A stretch of 12,413 nt of DNA, from contig JAURNN010000027.1 in NCBI GenBank assembly GCA_030830185.1, positions 1 through 12,413 on the forward strand. The letters are read 5' to 3'. Every line of letters starts with the position of its first letter. The stretch's first letter is position 1. Source of the DNA: Bacillota bacterium (GTDB lineage: Bacteria; Bacillota_I; Bacilli_A; Acholeplasmatales; Acholeplasmataceae). The notes below the pieces were generated by a model. That model had not been told where the DNA came from and made no database searches. It was given only the letters and a program-made list of their open reading frames with translations. A program made the position numbers and the translations under genes. Below are positions 6,210-12,413 of this stretch, piece after piece.

Positions 6210-7556
6210 ATGGAAGCTATTTTTAAGGCTCAACGTTTATTTTTTTTATCTCAACAAACAAAACCATTTGAATTTAGATATCAACAACTAGAAAATTTAA
6301 GAAATGCGATTATGAAACACCAAGATGATATTTTAAAAGCCCTTCAAAAAGACTTGCATAAATCGACTTTTGAAGCGTATGCAACAGAGATTGGTTATAC
6401 TTTAAAATCAATACGATTTGTTCAAAAAAGATTAAAGTCTTGGATGAAAACCAAGAAGGTGAAGACACCTTCATTTCAACTATTAACAAGCTCCTATATA
6501 CAGCCAGAACCTAAAGGACAAGTGTTATTAATTGGACCATTTAACTATCCTTTTCAACTTGTGATTGAACCCCTTATTGGAGCGATGGCTGCTGGGAATA
6601 CTGTGATGATTAAACCAAGTGAATTTACACCAAGTGTTGCAAATGTCATAGAGAAAATCATCAGTGAAACATTTGATGAAAATTATATTAAAGTATTTCA
6701 AGGTGGCGTTGAAGTCAACCAAGCATTACTAGAATTACCTTTTAATCATATCTTTTTTACAGGATCAACTAAAGTCGGTCAAATCATCTATGAATTGGCC
6801 TCAAAAAAGTTAATCCCTGTCACACTTGAACTTGGCGGTAAAAGTCCTACCATTATCGATGAAACTGCAAATTTAAAAGTGACTGCTAGACGCATCATTT
6901 ACGGTAAGTTTTTAAATGCGGGGCAAACGTGTATCGCTCCAGATTATGTTTATGTTCATAAATTAATCCAAAAACCATTCGAAAAAATTTTATTAGAAAC
7001 ATTAGCTGAGTTTTATCCTGATTATGAATCGATGACGCATATTGTATCAGATCAACATGTTGAAAGACTTAAAAAACTCATCGACAAAAAGAAAGTCATT
7101 CACGGTGGGAACATCACTGACAAACACATTGAACCAATTATTTTGAGCAATGTCACTTGGAAAGATGCCGTCATGCAGGATGAAATATTTGGACCAATTT
7201 TACCAATTTTAACGTTTGAAACGTTAGATGAAGTCATTGACGTTCTACAAAATAAAGATCAACCACTTGCACTCTATATGTTTTCAAACAATAAGAAAAA
7301 TATTAAACGGGTTTTTAATGAGCTATCTTTTGGGAATGGTGCTATTAATGATACCATTATGCAAGTTGTCAATCCACATCTTCCGTTTGGTGGTATTGGA
7401 ATGAGTGGATTTGGTCAGTATCACGGGAAAGCTTCGTTTGATGTGTTTTCTCATATGAAGACCTACATTAATCACTCCGTCAAATTAGATCCACCGATTG
7501 CTTATCCACCCTATACGAAAAAGAAAGAGCAATTTATTAAAAAAGTACTAAAATAA
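6210..7556 (+). CDS. aldH: Class 3 aldehyde dehydrogenase, candidate carotenoid-aldehyde dehydrogenase
   Basis: This is a 448-residue NAD(P)-dependent aldehyde dehydrogenase of the class 3 (YwdH/AldH) type, which oxidises aldehydes to acids. Catalytic and cofactor residues are all visible: N112 in F-N-Y-P, K135 in K-P-S-E, F183-T-G-S-T, general base E207 in E-L-G-G-K-S-P, nucleophile C241 in G-Q-T-C, and E325-x-F-G-P. L391-P-F-G-G and the hydrophobic/basic C-terminus are typical of class 3. From memory, its N-terminal half closely follows the Staphylococcus aureus 4,4'-diaponeurosporenal dehydrogenase (AldH). The neighbouring crtP-like and methyltransferase genes fit a role on a carotenoid aldehyde. 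The alternative is a general fatty-aldehyde dehydrogenase. The start has AAGGAG five bases upstream. The gene converges on the carotenoid operon and shares a terminator with it. Enzyme class is certain; substrate is inferred. Confidence 0.9.
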   Translation: MEAIFKAQRLFFLSQQTKPFEFRYQQLENLRNAIMKHQDDILKALQKDLHKSTFEAYATEIGYTLKSIRFVQKRLKSWMKTKKVKTPSFQLLTSSYIQPEPKGQVLLIGPFNYPFQLVIEPLIGAMAAGNTVMIKPSEFTPSVANVIEKIISETFDENYIKVFQGGVEVNQALLELPFNHIFFTGSTKVGQIIYELASKKLIPVTLELGGKSPTIIDETANLKVTARRIIYGKFLNAGQTCIAPDYVYVHKLIQKPFEKILLETLAEFYPDYESMTHIVSDQHVERLKKLIDKKKVIHGGNITDKHIEPIILSNVTWKDAVMQDEIFGPILPILTFETLDEVIDVLQNKDQPLALYMFSNNKKNIKRVFNELSFGNGAINDTIMQVVNPHLPFGGIGMSGFGQYHGKASFDVFSHMKTYINHSVKLDPPIAYPPYTKKKEQFIKKVLK

Positions 7557-7582
7557 AAGATGCACATGAATGTGCATCTTTT
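7555..7582. terminator. Bidirectional terminator between aldehyde dehydrogenase and lactate dehydrogenase genes
   Basis: A perfect 12-bp stem pairs 7555-7566 (AAAAGATGCACA) with 7571-7582 around a TGAA loop. A and T runs at the ends give a U tract in both directions. It ends the plus-strand aldehyde dehydrogenase transcript and the minus-strand carotenoid operon. Confidence 0.92.
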
Positions 7583-7583
7583 A

Positions 7584-8516
7584 TTATGTTAAATGAATAT
7601 GTGCTTCTTTTAATATTGTTGCAGATTTTTTAAGTAATACTTTTTCTTCATCAGTGAGTTTAAGTTTGACGATATGGTGAATCCCGTCTTTATTGACAAC
7701 TGCTGGAAGTCCGATAAATACTTTGTCACAATCATATTCATCTTCATTAAGTACAGATAAAGGAAGAATCGCATTTTCATTATTGAGAATCGCAACAACG
7801 ATTCTATTGAGTGCCATTCCAATACCATAATATGTTGCTTGCTTTCTAGAGATGATTTCGTATGCTGCTCGTCTGACATCATTTTCAATAACTTTTAAGT
7901 CTTCAAATTTTAAGGTATCAATGGTTTCAATGACATCACTAATCGGCTTCGAGCCAACATTCGCATTTGACCAACTGACAAATTCACTATCACCATGTTC
8001 ACCTAATATATATGCATGGACATTTCTCACATCAATATGAATCCGTTTGGCGATTTCATAACGAAGTCTTGCGGAATCAAGGGATGTTCCACTACCGATG
8101 ACTTTTGATTTAGGTAAACCTGATGCTTCATAAACCACATATGTTAAAATATCCACCGGATTCGTTGCAACTAAGAAAATTCCATTAAAACCGGATGCCA
8201 TCACATCTTTAACAACGGATTTCATAATCGCAGCATTGCGTTTTAATAAATCAAGTCTTGTTTCACCAGGTTTTTGATTGACACCTGCAGTGATGACAAC
8301 GATATCTGCATCTTTACAGTCACTATATTCTCCTGCATAAATATCCATTTTTCTAGGCGCAAATACCAAACCATGATTTAAATCCATGGCTTCGCCAACT
8401 GCTTTTTCTTTATTAACATCAATTAAGACAAGCGTTTCAAACGTTCCTTTATTAAGTGCACTATATGCAAAACTCATACCGACAAATCCGGTTCCAATTA
8501 AGACGACTTTACTCAT
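7584..8516 (-). CDS. ldh: L-lactate dehydrogenase
   Basis: This 310-residue cytoplasmic enzyme reduces pyruvate to L-lactate with NADH, regenerating NAD+ in fermentation. The Rossmann motif is G8-T-G-F-V-G13, with D33 selecting NAD over NADP. Q81 in N-Q-K-P-G-E-T-R is the lactate-specific residue (malate enzymes have Arg). R87, N119, D147, R150 and the catalytic H174 (G-E-H-G-D) are all in place. R152 and H167 match the two fructose-1,6-bisphosphate-binding positions of bacillar enzymes, so allosteric activation is expected. The ATG overlaps the crtP-like stop by 4 nt (ATGA), with AAGGAG seven bases upstream. It is therefore the last gene of the carotenoid operon, an odd place for a central fermentation enzyme. 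I see no separate promoter for it. Confidence 0.96.
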   Translation of the reverse strand: MSKVVLIGTGFVGMSFAYSALNKGTFETLVLIDVNKEKAVGEAMDLNHGLVFAPRKMDIYAGEYSDCKDADIVVITAGVNQKPGETRLDLLKRNAAIMKSVVKDVMASGFNGIFLVATNPVDILTYVVYEASGLPKSKVIGSGTSLDSARLRYEIAKRIHIDVRNVHAYILGEHGDSEFVSWSNANVGSKPISDVIETIDTLKFEDLKVIENDVRRAAYEIISRKQATYYGIGMALNRIVVAILNNENAILPLSVLNEDEYDCDKVFIGLPAVVNKDGIHHIVKLKLTDEEKVLLKKSATILKEAHIHLT

Positions 8517-9994
8517 TTTAAACTCCTTAAGACGTGTTTTTCTACTTGTTGACCTGATAAAACAACCATTGGCATGCCACCACCAGGATTGGTAGATCCA
8601 CCTACAAAGAATAAGTTGTCATAAAAAGTAGATGTTTTTGGAACCTTAAACCCTAAATTCATTTTACGATTTGCTTCAACACCATAAATAGAACCTTTAT
8701 TCGAATAATACTTTTGTTGAATGATTTCTGGTGTCCATAATTCTTTTGAAACGATGTGTTTTCTCAAATCGGTAAGACCCATACGTTCTAATTTTGTTAA
8801 AATAGCCTCTTCAAACTGATCATATTCTTCTTTGGTAAAAGCTTGATCACCATTCATGACAGAAATATGAGGTAAAATTTTAATAATTTCATGTCCTTCA
8901 GGACCTTGAGATGGGTCTGTTTTCATCGGTGCAACTAAATAAATGGTTGGATCACCTGAAAGCTTATGTTTTTTAAAAATGTTTTCAAAGTTTTGTTTTA
9001 AGTCTTCTGAAAAGAAGAAGTTATGGTGCGCAAGTTGTGGATATGTTTTATCTACACCTAAATGTAGAGCAAAACCAGAACATGCAGGACCATATTTTTT
9101 CTTTAATATTTTTAGTTTTTGATCAGGCTCTTTCGTAATTTTTTCATAAAAAGGAATAGCTTCCATATTGGATACAACTGCATCGACATTTAACATAGAG
9201 CCATCACTTAATGTCACAGAGACAATTTTACCTTTTTGTTTCTTTACAGTTAACACTTCAGTATTTGTTTTGACAGTGATATTAAGTTCAGAAATGAGTT
9301 TTTGCATTCCAATAGAGGCTTGATACATGCCACCTTCCACATACCATAATCCAAATTTCCACTGGATATAAGGAAGTAAATTCATTACTGCTGGTGCGTC
9401 ATAGGGATTAGATCCAACATATTTAATGAAATAATTCATAATATCAATTAAATAAGGATTAGAAATATATTTTCTAATACCTCCATCCATGGTTCTAATG
9501 TAATCACTATCTTTAAATATTTTTAAAGGGCTATAATATTTTAATGTCTGAAGAATTGTTTCTGCTTGGTTTTTAAATAAAATATCATTGGTAAAATCAT
9601 ATAATTTTTCAGTGTACTTATAAAAATCTTGAAGTTCTTGATAATCTTTATCTGAGATATTTTCTAAATCTTTCATACCTTCAAGCGTATCTGTTAGATC
9701 AATTACTTTTCCATCTTCAAAAAAGTTTCTCCAGTGTGGTGCAACAGAAACAAGCTTAAAGTAATCTTCTCTATTTTTACCGTGCATCTCAAATAATGAA
9801 TCAAAATATTGAGGCATCGTAAAAATAGAAGGTCCTAAATCAAAAGAGAATCCGTCTTGTTCAAGTACGTTTAATTTACCACCTAAATGTGGATTTTTTT
9901 CAATCAACGTAATATGAAAATCTTTATGTTTTGCAAGTGTAATTGCTGCACTCATGCCGCCTAATCCACCACCAACGATGACAATTTCTTTCAT
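8513..9994 (-). CDS. crtP: CrtP-like C30 carotenoid oxygenase (CrtI/CrtN superfamily)
   Basis: This 493-residue flavoprotein belongs to the phytoene-desaturase superfamily. The N-terminal FAD motif is G8-G-G-L-G-G13 with acidic E32 at the end of the second strand. Then come L37-G-G-K and F51-D-L-G-P-S-I-F-T-M-P61, and the C-terminal signature is G465-G-S-T-N-P-G-G-G-M-P475. Details such as P191-Y-L, the F-I-K-Y-V-G-S segment, L-W-Y-V-E-G-G, and M-G-L-T-D-L-R-K-H-I match the staphylococcal CrtP 4,4'-diaponeurosporene oxygenase better than the CrtN desaturase, as far as memory allows. CrtP oxidises the terminal methyl group of a C30 carotenoid to an aldehyde. AGGAGG precedes the start, eight bases after the methyltransferase-like gene. 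The desaturase and squalene-synthase-like genes needed to make the substrate are not in the window. A CrtN-type desaturase is the main alternative. Confidence 0.85.
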   Translation of the reverse strand: MKEIVIVGGGLGGMSAAITLAKHKDFHITLIEKNPHLGGKLNVLEQDGFSFDLGPSIFTMPQYFDSLFEMHGKNREDYFKLVSVAPHWRNFFEDGKVIDLTDTLEGMKDLENISDKDYQELQDFYKYTEKLYDFTNDILFKNQAETILQTLKYYSPLKIFKDSDYIRTMDGGIRKYISNPYLIDIMNYFIKYVGSNPYDAPAVMNLLPYIQWKFGLWYVEGGMYQASIGMQKLISELNITVKTNTEVLTVKKQKGKIVSVTLSDGSMLNVDAVVSNMEAIPFYEKITKEPDQKLKILKKKYGPACSGFALHLGVDKTYPQLAHHNFFFSEDLKQNFENIFKKHKLSGDPTIYLVAPMKTDPSQGPEGHEIIKILPHISVMNGDQAFTKEEYDQFEEAILTKLERMGLTDLRKHIVSKELWTPEIIQQKYYSNKGSIYGVEANRKMNLGFKVPKTSTFYDNLFFVGGSTNPGGGMPMVVLSGQQVEKHVLRSLK

Positions 9995-10002
9995 GATTCC
10001 TC

Positions 10003-10590
10003 CTAGTATATAAATGGTATAAATTTGTATCTAGAGTGTTTCCATTTTTTGTAAGACTGTCCTAACGATGTCTCTAAAATGTTCTCTTCAAGCGTCATTC
10101 GATGATTTAATATATAACCCATGAGTAAGTATGCAAGGGGAGTTAAAATGATGTTACTAAAAAATAAAGGGACGCTTGTTGATAATAAAAACAAACCTAA
10201 ATATAACGGATGTCTTAAAATTTTATAGGGCCCACTTGAAATGAGTTCATGAGTGTCGGATATAGCAACATTTCTTGTGAAAAATCGTCCTAAATGAATA
10301 ATTGAGACATATCTTAAAGATAACCCAAGGATATATAATGTGATCCCAACATAATTAAGTATGTTTTGTACGGTTTGATTTTCAGTTGTACCTATTTGTA
10401 ACCAACCAAAAATAAAGTTAAGAACAATAATAAGTAAGATAAACTGTAAAATAAAGAAAAAACTTTTTTTCTCTTGTTTGGATTGTTTTTTTAGATGAGA
10501 AGGAAAAATGACAAACTCAACAATCCATAAAATGGTCACAATATAAAAAAGATAATATGGCCATGCATTGACGAAAAAAAATGATAACAT
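10003..10590 (-). CDS. Isoprenylcysteine carboxyl methyltransferase (ICMT)-like membrane methyltransferase
   Basis: This 195-residue integral membrane protein belongs to the ICMT/phospholipid methyltransferase family, which uses S-adenosylmethionine at the membrane face. The signature L116-I-S-S-G120-P-Y-K-I-L-R126-H127-P-L-Y130-L-G is complete. So are R164-M-T-L-E168-E for cofactor contact and the tail W183-K-H-S-R-Y-K-F-I-P-F-I-Y. Four to five hydrophobic segments are visible. Eukaryotic ICMT esterifies a carboxyl group next to an isoprenoid. Bacterial members have varied or unknown substrates. As first gene of an operon with a CrtP-like oxygenase, a terpenoid carboxylate is a reasonable substrate, but this is inference. 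The start has GAGGT five bases upstream. The leader is very short, about a dozen bases, judging from the promoter. Confidence 0.85.
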   Translation of the reverse strand: MLSFFFVNAWPYYLFYIVTILWIVEFVIFPSHLKKQSKQEKKSFFFILQFILLIIVLNFIFGWLQIGTTENQTVQNILNYVGITLYILGLSLRYVSIIHLGRFFTRNVAISDTHELISSGPYKILRHPLYLGLFLLSTSVPLFFSNIILTPLAYLLMGYILNHRMTLEENILETSLGQSYKKWKHSRYKFIPFIY

Positions 10591-10609
10591 AAAGACCTCT
10601 ATTGCTAAT

Positions 10610-10618
10610 ATTATATCA
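10610..10618 (-). promoter_or_regulatory. Extended -10 promoter of the methyltransferase-crtP-ldh operon
   Basis: On the minus strand this reads TGA-TATAAT, a consensus extended -10. Only a weak -35 (a TGAC core with a long spacer) is visible. Predicted transcription starts near 10603, so the leader to ATG 10590 is very short. Confidence 0.65.
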
Positions 10619-10639
10619 TGTGAAAGGGTGATTAAGTCA

Positions 10640-10669
10640 TATCATAAGAAGGAATGATACTTTATGATA
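10640..10669. repeat. Imperfect inverted repeat between divergent promoters, possible operator
   Basis: TATCATAAG (10640-10648) faces CTTTATGATA (10660-10669) with one extra T in the right arm. It sits between the two divergent extended -10 promoters and lacks a T tract. A shared regulator of both genes is possible but unproven. Confidence 0.35.
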
Positions 10670-10687
10670 ATTTATGGATTTAAACTA

Positions 10688-10696
10688 TGCTATAAT
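10688..10696 (+). promoter_or_regulatory. Extended -10 promoter of the Ste24-like protease gene
   Basis: TGC-TATAAT matches the extended -10 consensus exactly. No convincing -35 lies 17 bases upstream. The predicted start near 10703 leaves a leader of about 17 bases. Confidence 0.65.
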
Positions 10697-10719
10697 ATAA
10701 AAAAATTAGGAGATTCGTG

Positions 10720-11955
10720 ATGAATAGATACTTTTATTTAGTAATTGGACTTATTTTAGCAATGTTTATATTTGAACTTATTGTCTCAATCTTAAACTAT
10801 CGATATAAAAACCAACCGATTCCTGAAAATGTTCAAGGATTATATGATGAAGAAAAATACAAAAAATGGCTCTCATATTCGATGGCAAATTTCAAGTTTG
10901 GATTAGTTTCTAATACCATTTCGACACTCTTAATGGTTTTACTTTTAGTTTTCGGCGTATTTGGTGAAATCGAGACACTCGTAATTGGGATGAGTTCAAG
11001 TTCGTTGTTACAAACGTTATTTTTTCTATTTACATATTTTTTAATCACCTTTATATTAGGCATTCCATTCAGTTATTATCGAATTTTTAAAATCGAAGAA
11101 GTTTTTGGATTCAATAAGGTCACTAAGAAATTATTTGTTGTTGATAAAATAAAAAGTCTCATACTCACCATTGTTTTTGGAGGCGGCATCATTAGTCTAC
11201 TTTTTGTCATCTTTGATGCATTAAAAGAAAACATTCGGAACTTTGTTATTGGCGCGTATGTCGTGATTTTTGTGGTCATGTTAGTCTTATTCTTATTTAA
11301 TGGGCTATTTGTAAGACTATTTAATAAACTCACGCTATTAGAAGAAGGATCTTTAAAGACAAAAATTGATGAACTGGCTTCAAAATTAGGATTTGAAGTG
11401 AAACGTATTTATGTCATGGACGGGTCTAAAAGATCTACTAAACTCAATGCATTTTTTAGTGGACTTGGTAAAACAAAAGAAGTTGTATTATTTGATACAT
11501 TAATTGAAAAATCATCAGAAGATCAAATATTAGCTGTTTTAGCTCATGAACTTGGTCATGCTACTCATAAAGATACATTAAAACTTTTATTTCAACAACT
11601 ATTTGTGATCGGTATTTATGTTTCTATTCTAGGGTTTATCTTATCTACAGTTGAGCTGCATACAGCATTTAGTCTTTCTGGTATCAACTTTGGATTTGCA
11701 ATTATTTTAATGGCAATCTTATTATCACCTGTAGATACACTCATAGGACTTGTATCAAATTATATTTCAAGACAATTTGAATATAAAGCAGATGCCTTTG
11801 CAGCAAAACATACCTCTAAAGAATCAATGATTAGTGCACTTAAAGTATTAGTCGTTGAAAATTTTGCAAATCTTACACCGCATCCTTTATACGTTAAACT
11901 CTATTATAGTCATCCAACTATCTCTGAAAGAATTGCTTCTGTTTTAGCATCCTAA
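10720..11955 (+). CDS. Ste24-type CAAX-protease homologue (M48 family membrane metalloprotease)
   Basis: This is a polytopic membrane zinc protease of 411 residues. I choose ATG 10720 because AGGAG at 10708-10712 is seven bases away, the spacing used by its neighbours. The in-frame GTG at 10717 would be only four away. Numbering from that GTG, the zinc motif is H277-E-L-G-H281 with catalytic E278. The third ligand is E355 in F-E-Y-K-A-D-A, and D359 follows. N385-L-T-P-H-P-L-Y with Y-Y-S-H-P-T, then E404-R-I, is the Ste24/CAAX protease 1 C-terminal signature. Several N-terminal membrane helices precede the protease domain. Length and helix layout fit Ste24 rather than the shorter HtpX. Eukaryotic Ste24 trims prenylated proteins. 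Bacterial homologues are thought to act in membrane protein quality control. The gene is divergent from the ICMT-like gene. Confidence 0.92.
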   Translation: MNRYFYLVIGLILAMFIFELIVSILNYRYKNQPIPENVQGLYDEEKYKKWLSYSMANFKFGLVSNTISTLLMVLLLVFGVFGEIETLVIGMSSSSLLQTLFFLFTYFLITFILGIPFSYYRIFKIEEVFGFNKVTKKLFVVDKIKSLILTIVFGGGIISLLFVIFDALKENIRNFVIGAYVVIFVVMLVLFLFNGLFVRLFNKLTLLEEGSLKTKIDELASKLGFEVKRIYVMDGSKRSTKLNAFFSGLGKTKEVVLFDTLIEKSSEDQILAVLAHELGHATHKDTLKLLFQQLFVIGIYVSILGFILSTVELHTAFSLSGINFGFAIILMAILLSPVDTLIGLVSNYISRQFEYKADAFAAKHTSKESMISALKVLVVENFANLTPHPLYVKLYYSHPTISERIASVLAS

Positions 11956-11969
11956 TATTTTACATATTT

Positions 11970-12000
11970 AATAAGCGATAGATAAGTTATCGCTTATTTT
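11970..12000 (+). terminator. Intrinsic terminator of the Ste24-like gene
   Basis: A perfect 11-bp stem, AATAAGCGATA (11970-11980) with TATCGCTTATT (11988-11998), surrounds a 7-base loop and runs into a T-rich tract. It begins 15 bases after the stop codon and touches the region where the -35 of the next promoter would be. Confidence 0.88.
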
Positions 12001-12010
12001 TAATTTGATA

Positions 12011-12019
12011 TGTTATACT
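12011..12019 (+). promoter_or_regulatory. Extended -10 promoter of the ribD transcript
   Basis: TGT-TATACT is an extended -10 element about 15 bases before the riboswitch P1 stem. The upstream terminator occupies the -35 region, so the promoter appears to rely on the TGn extension. Confidence 0.6.
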
Positions 12020-12033
12020 AATCATGTAATACA

Positions 12034-12140
12034 ATCTTCAGGGCAGGGTGCAATTCCCGATCGGCGGTAAAGTCCGCGAGCCTACGGGCAGGATTTGGTG
12101 AAATTCCAAAACCGACAGTATAGTCTGGATGGGAGAAGAT
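12034..12140 (+). promoter_or_regulatory. FMN riboswitch (RFN element)
   Basis: All conserved RFN blocks are present in order. P1 pairs ATCTTC (12034-12039) with GAAGAT (12135-12140). Between them come AGGGCAGGGTG, the AATTCCCGA block, GGCGGTAAAG followed by CCGCGAGCC, GATTTGGTGAAATTCC, ACCGACAGT, and AGTCTGGATGGGAGAAG. The element binds flavin mononucleotide and represses riboflavin synthesis genes. It lies directly ahead of ribD, which confirms the reading. One small departure is GTGCAATTCCC, where GTGAAATTCCC is usual. Confidence 0.97.
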
Positions 12141-12171
12141 ATGGTTTTTTAACCTTATTTTTTACTTTTCT

Positions 12172-12198
12172 ATGCCCTGAAAATGGGCATTTTTATTT
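12172..12198 (+). terminator. FMN-controlled attenuator terminator
   Basis: ATGCCC (12172-12177) pairs with GGGCAT (12185-12190) across a TGAAAAT loop and is followed by a T-rich run. The left arm and loop (TGCCCTGAA, 12173-12181) are also perfectly complementary to TTCAGGGCA at 12038-12046 in the riboswitch. Without FMN that pairing would block the terminator. With FMN, P1 forms and transcription stops. The ribosome site (AGGAG, 12203-12207) lies outside the hairpin, so control is at transcription. Confidence 0.88.
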
Positions 12199-12214
12199 TA
12201 TTAGGAGCATAATC

Positions 12215-12413
12215 ATGAATGATGTTTACATGAATAAAGCATTAGAACTTGCTGAAAAAGGTGGACTTAATGTCAAACCAAATCCTCTTGTTGGTGCAGT
12301 TATTGTTAAAAATAATCAAATTATTGGTGAAGGGTATCATCAAGAATATGGTCAAGCCCATGCTGAGATCAATGCTTTTTTAAACGCTAAAGAAGATGTT
12401 ACTGGTGCAACAA
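12215..12413 (+). CDS. ribD: Riboflavin biosynthesis protein RibD, N-terminal part (cut by window edge)
   Basis: Sixty-six codons of the deaminase domain of RibD are present, and the gene runs off the right edge. RibD deaminates and then reduces the pyrimidine intermediate made from GTP in riboflavin synthesis. The visible motifs are M6-N-K-A-L-E-L-A, K21-P-N-P-L-V-G-A-V-I-V, I37-I-G-E-G-Y-H, and H49-A-E51. H49 is the first zinc ligand and E51 the catalytic proton carrier. The cysteine ligands lie beyond the window. AGGAG at 12203-12207 is seven bases from the ATG. Expression is governed by the FMN riboswitch upstream. Whether the reductase domain is fused, as usual, cannot be seen. Confidence 0.95.
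   Translation, partial: MNDVYMNKALELAEKGGLNVKPNPLVGAVIVKNNQIIGEGYHQEYGQAHAEINAFLNAKEDVTGAT

Noticed and set aside
7610..8595. Short ORFs on both strands overlapping the lactate dehydrogenase gene
   Set aside because: They are shadows of a confidently identified gene in other frames and lack start signals.
10717..10719. GTG as start of the Ste24-like protease
   Set aside because: It is only four bases from AGGAG. The ATG three bases later has the seven-base spacing used by neighbouring genes.
1..12413. CRISPR array, tRNA, rRNA, insertion sequence or prophage
   Set aside because: I saw no regularly spaced direct repeats, no tRNA- or rRNA-like segments and no transposase or integrase motifs.

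Overview
The window is AT-rich and bacterial. TGA is used as a real stop codon (599-601, 2137-2139, 2751-2753, and on the minus strand 8513-8515 and 5240-5242), and tryptophan is TGG, so the standard code applies rather than the Mycoplasma/Spiroplasma code. Low GC, AGGAGG ribosome sites, lactate dehydrogenase, C30-type carotenoid enzymes and a NQR/RNF pump together suggest a low-GC Firmicute or a code-11 mollicute relative (Acholeplasma, Izemoplasma or Haloplasma type). That placement is inference.

Region 1 (1-5066, plus strand) is one tightly packed operon for a Na+-translocating NADH:quinone oxidoreductase (NQR) type complex. It reads NqrD/RnfE-like, NqrE/RnfA-like, NqrB, NqrC, NqrD, NqrE, NqrF, with three 4-nt ATGA overlaps and a strong terminator. 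The first two genes are a second NqrD/NqrE-type pair that has lost all four membrane cysteines of the intramembrane iron centre. The canonical pair lies five genes into the visible operon with its cysteines intact. NqrA is not visible and would have to be upstream or absent.

Region 2 (5039-5906, minus strand) converges on that operon and shares its terminator. It holds a ferric-reductase/MsrQ-like membrane protein, translationally coupled to a small two-helix membrane protein. An AT-rich, gene-free spacer of about 340 bases follows.

Region 3 (6156-10618) looks like a carotenoid end-group oxidation module. A class 3 aldehyde dehydrogenase resembling staphylococcal carotenoid AldH (plus strand) converges on a minus-strand operon. 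That operon runs isoprenylcysteine carboxyl methyltransferase (ICMT)-like protein, then CrtP-like carotenoid oxygenase, then L-lactate dehydrogenase. CrtP (methyl to aldehyde), aldehyde dehydrogenase (aldehyde to carboxylate) and the ICMT-like enzyme (possible carboxyl methyl ester) form a plausible three-step route. The lactate dehydrogenase is coupled to crtP by an ATGA overlap, which has no obvious pathway reason.

Region 4 (10640-12002) is a Ste24-type CAAX-protease homologue divergent from the ICMT-like gene, ending in its own terminator. Region 5 (12011-12413) is an extended -10 promoter, a full FMN riboswitch with an attenuator whose antiterminator pairing can be read directly, and the first 66 codons of ribD, cut by the window edge. 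Flavin supply (ribD) and flavin use (NqrB, NqrC, NqrF) both occur here, but nothing shows co-regulation.
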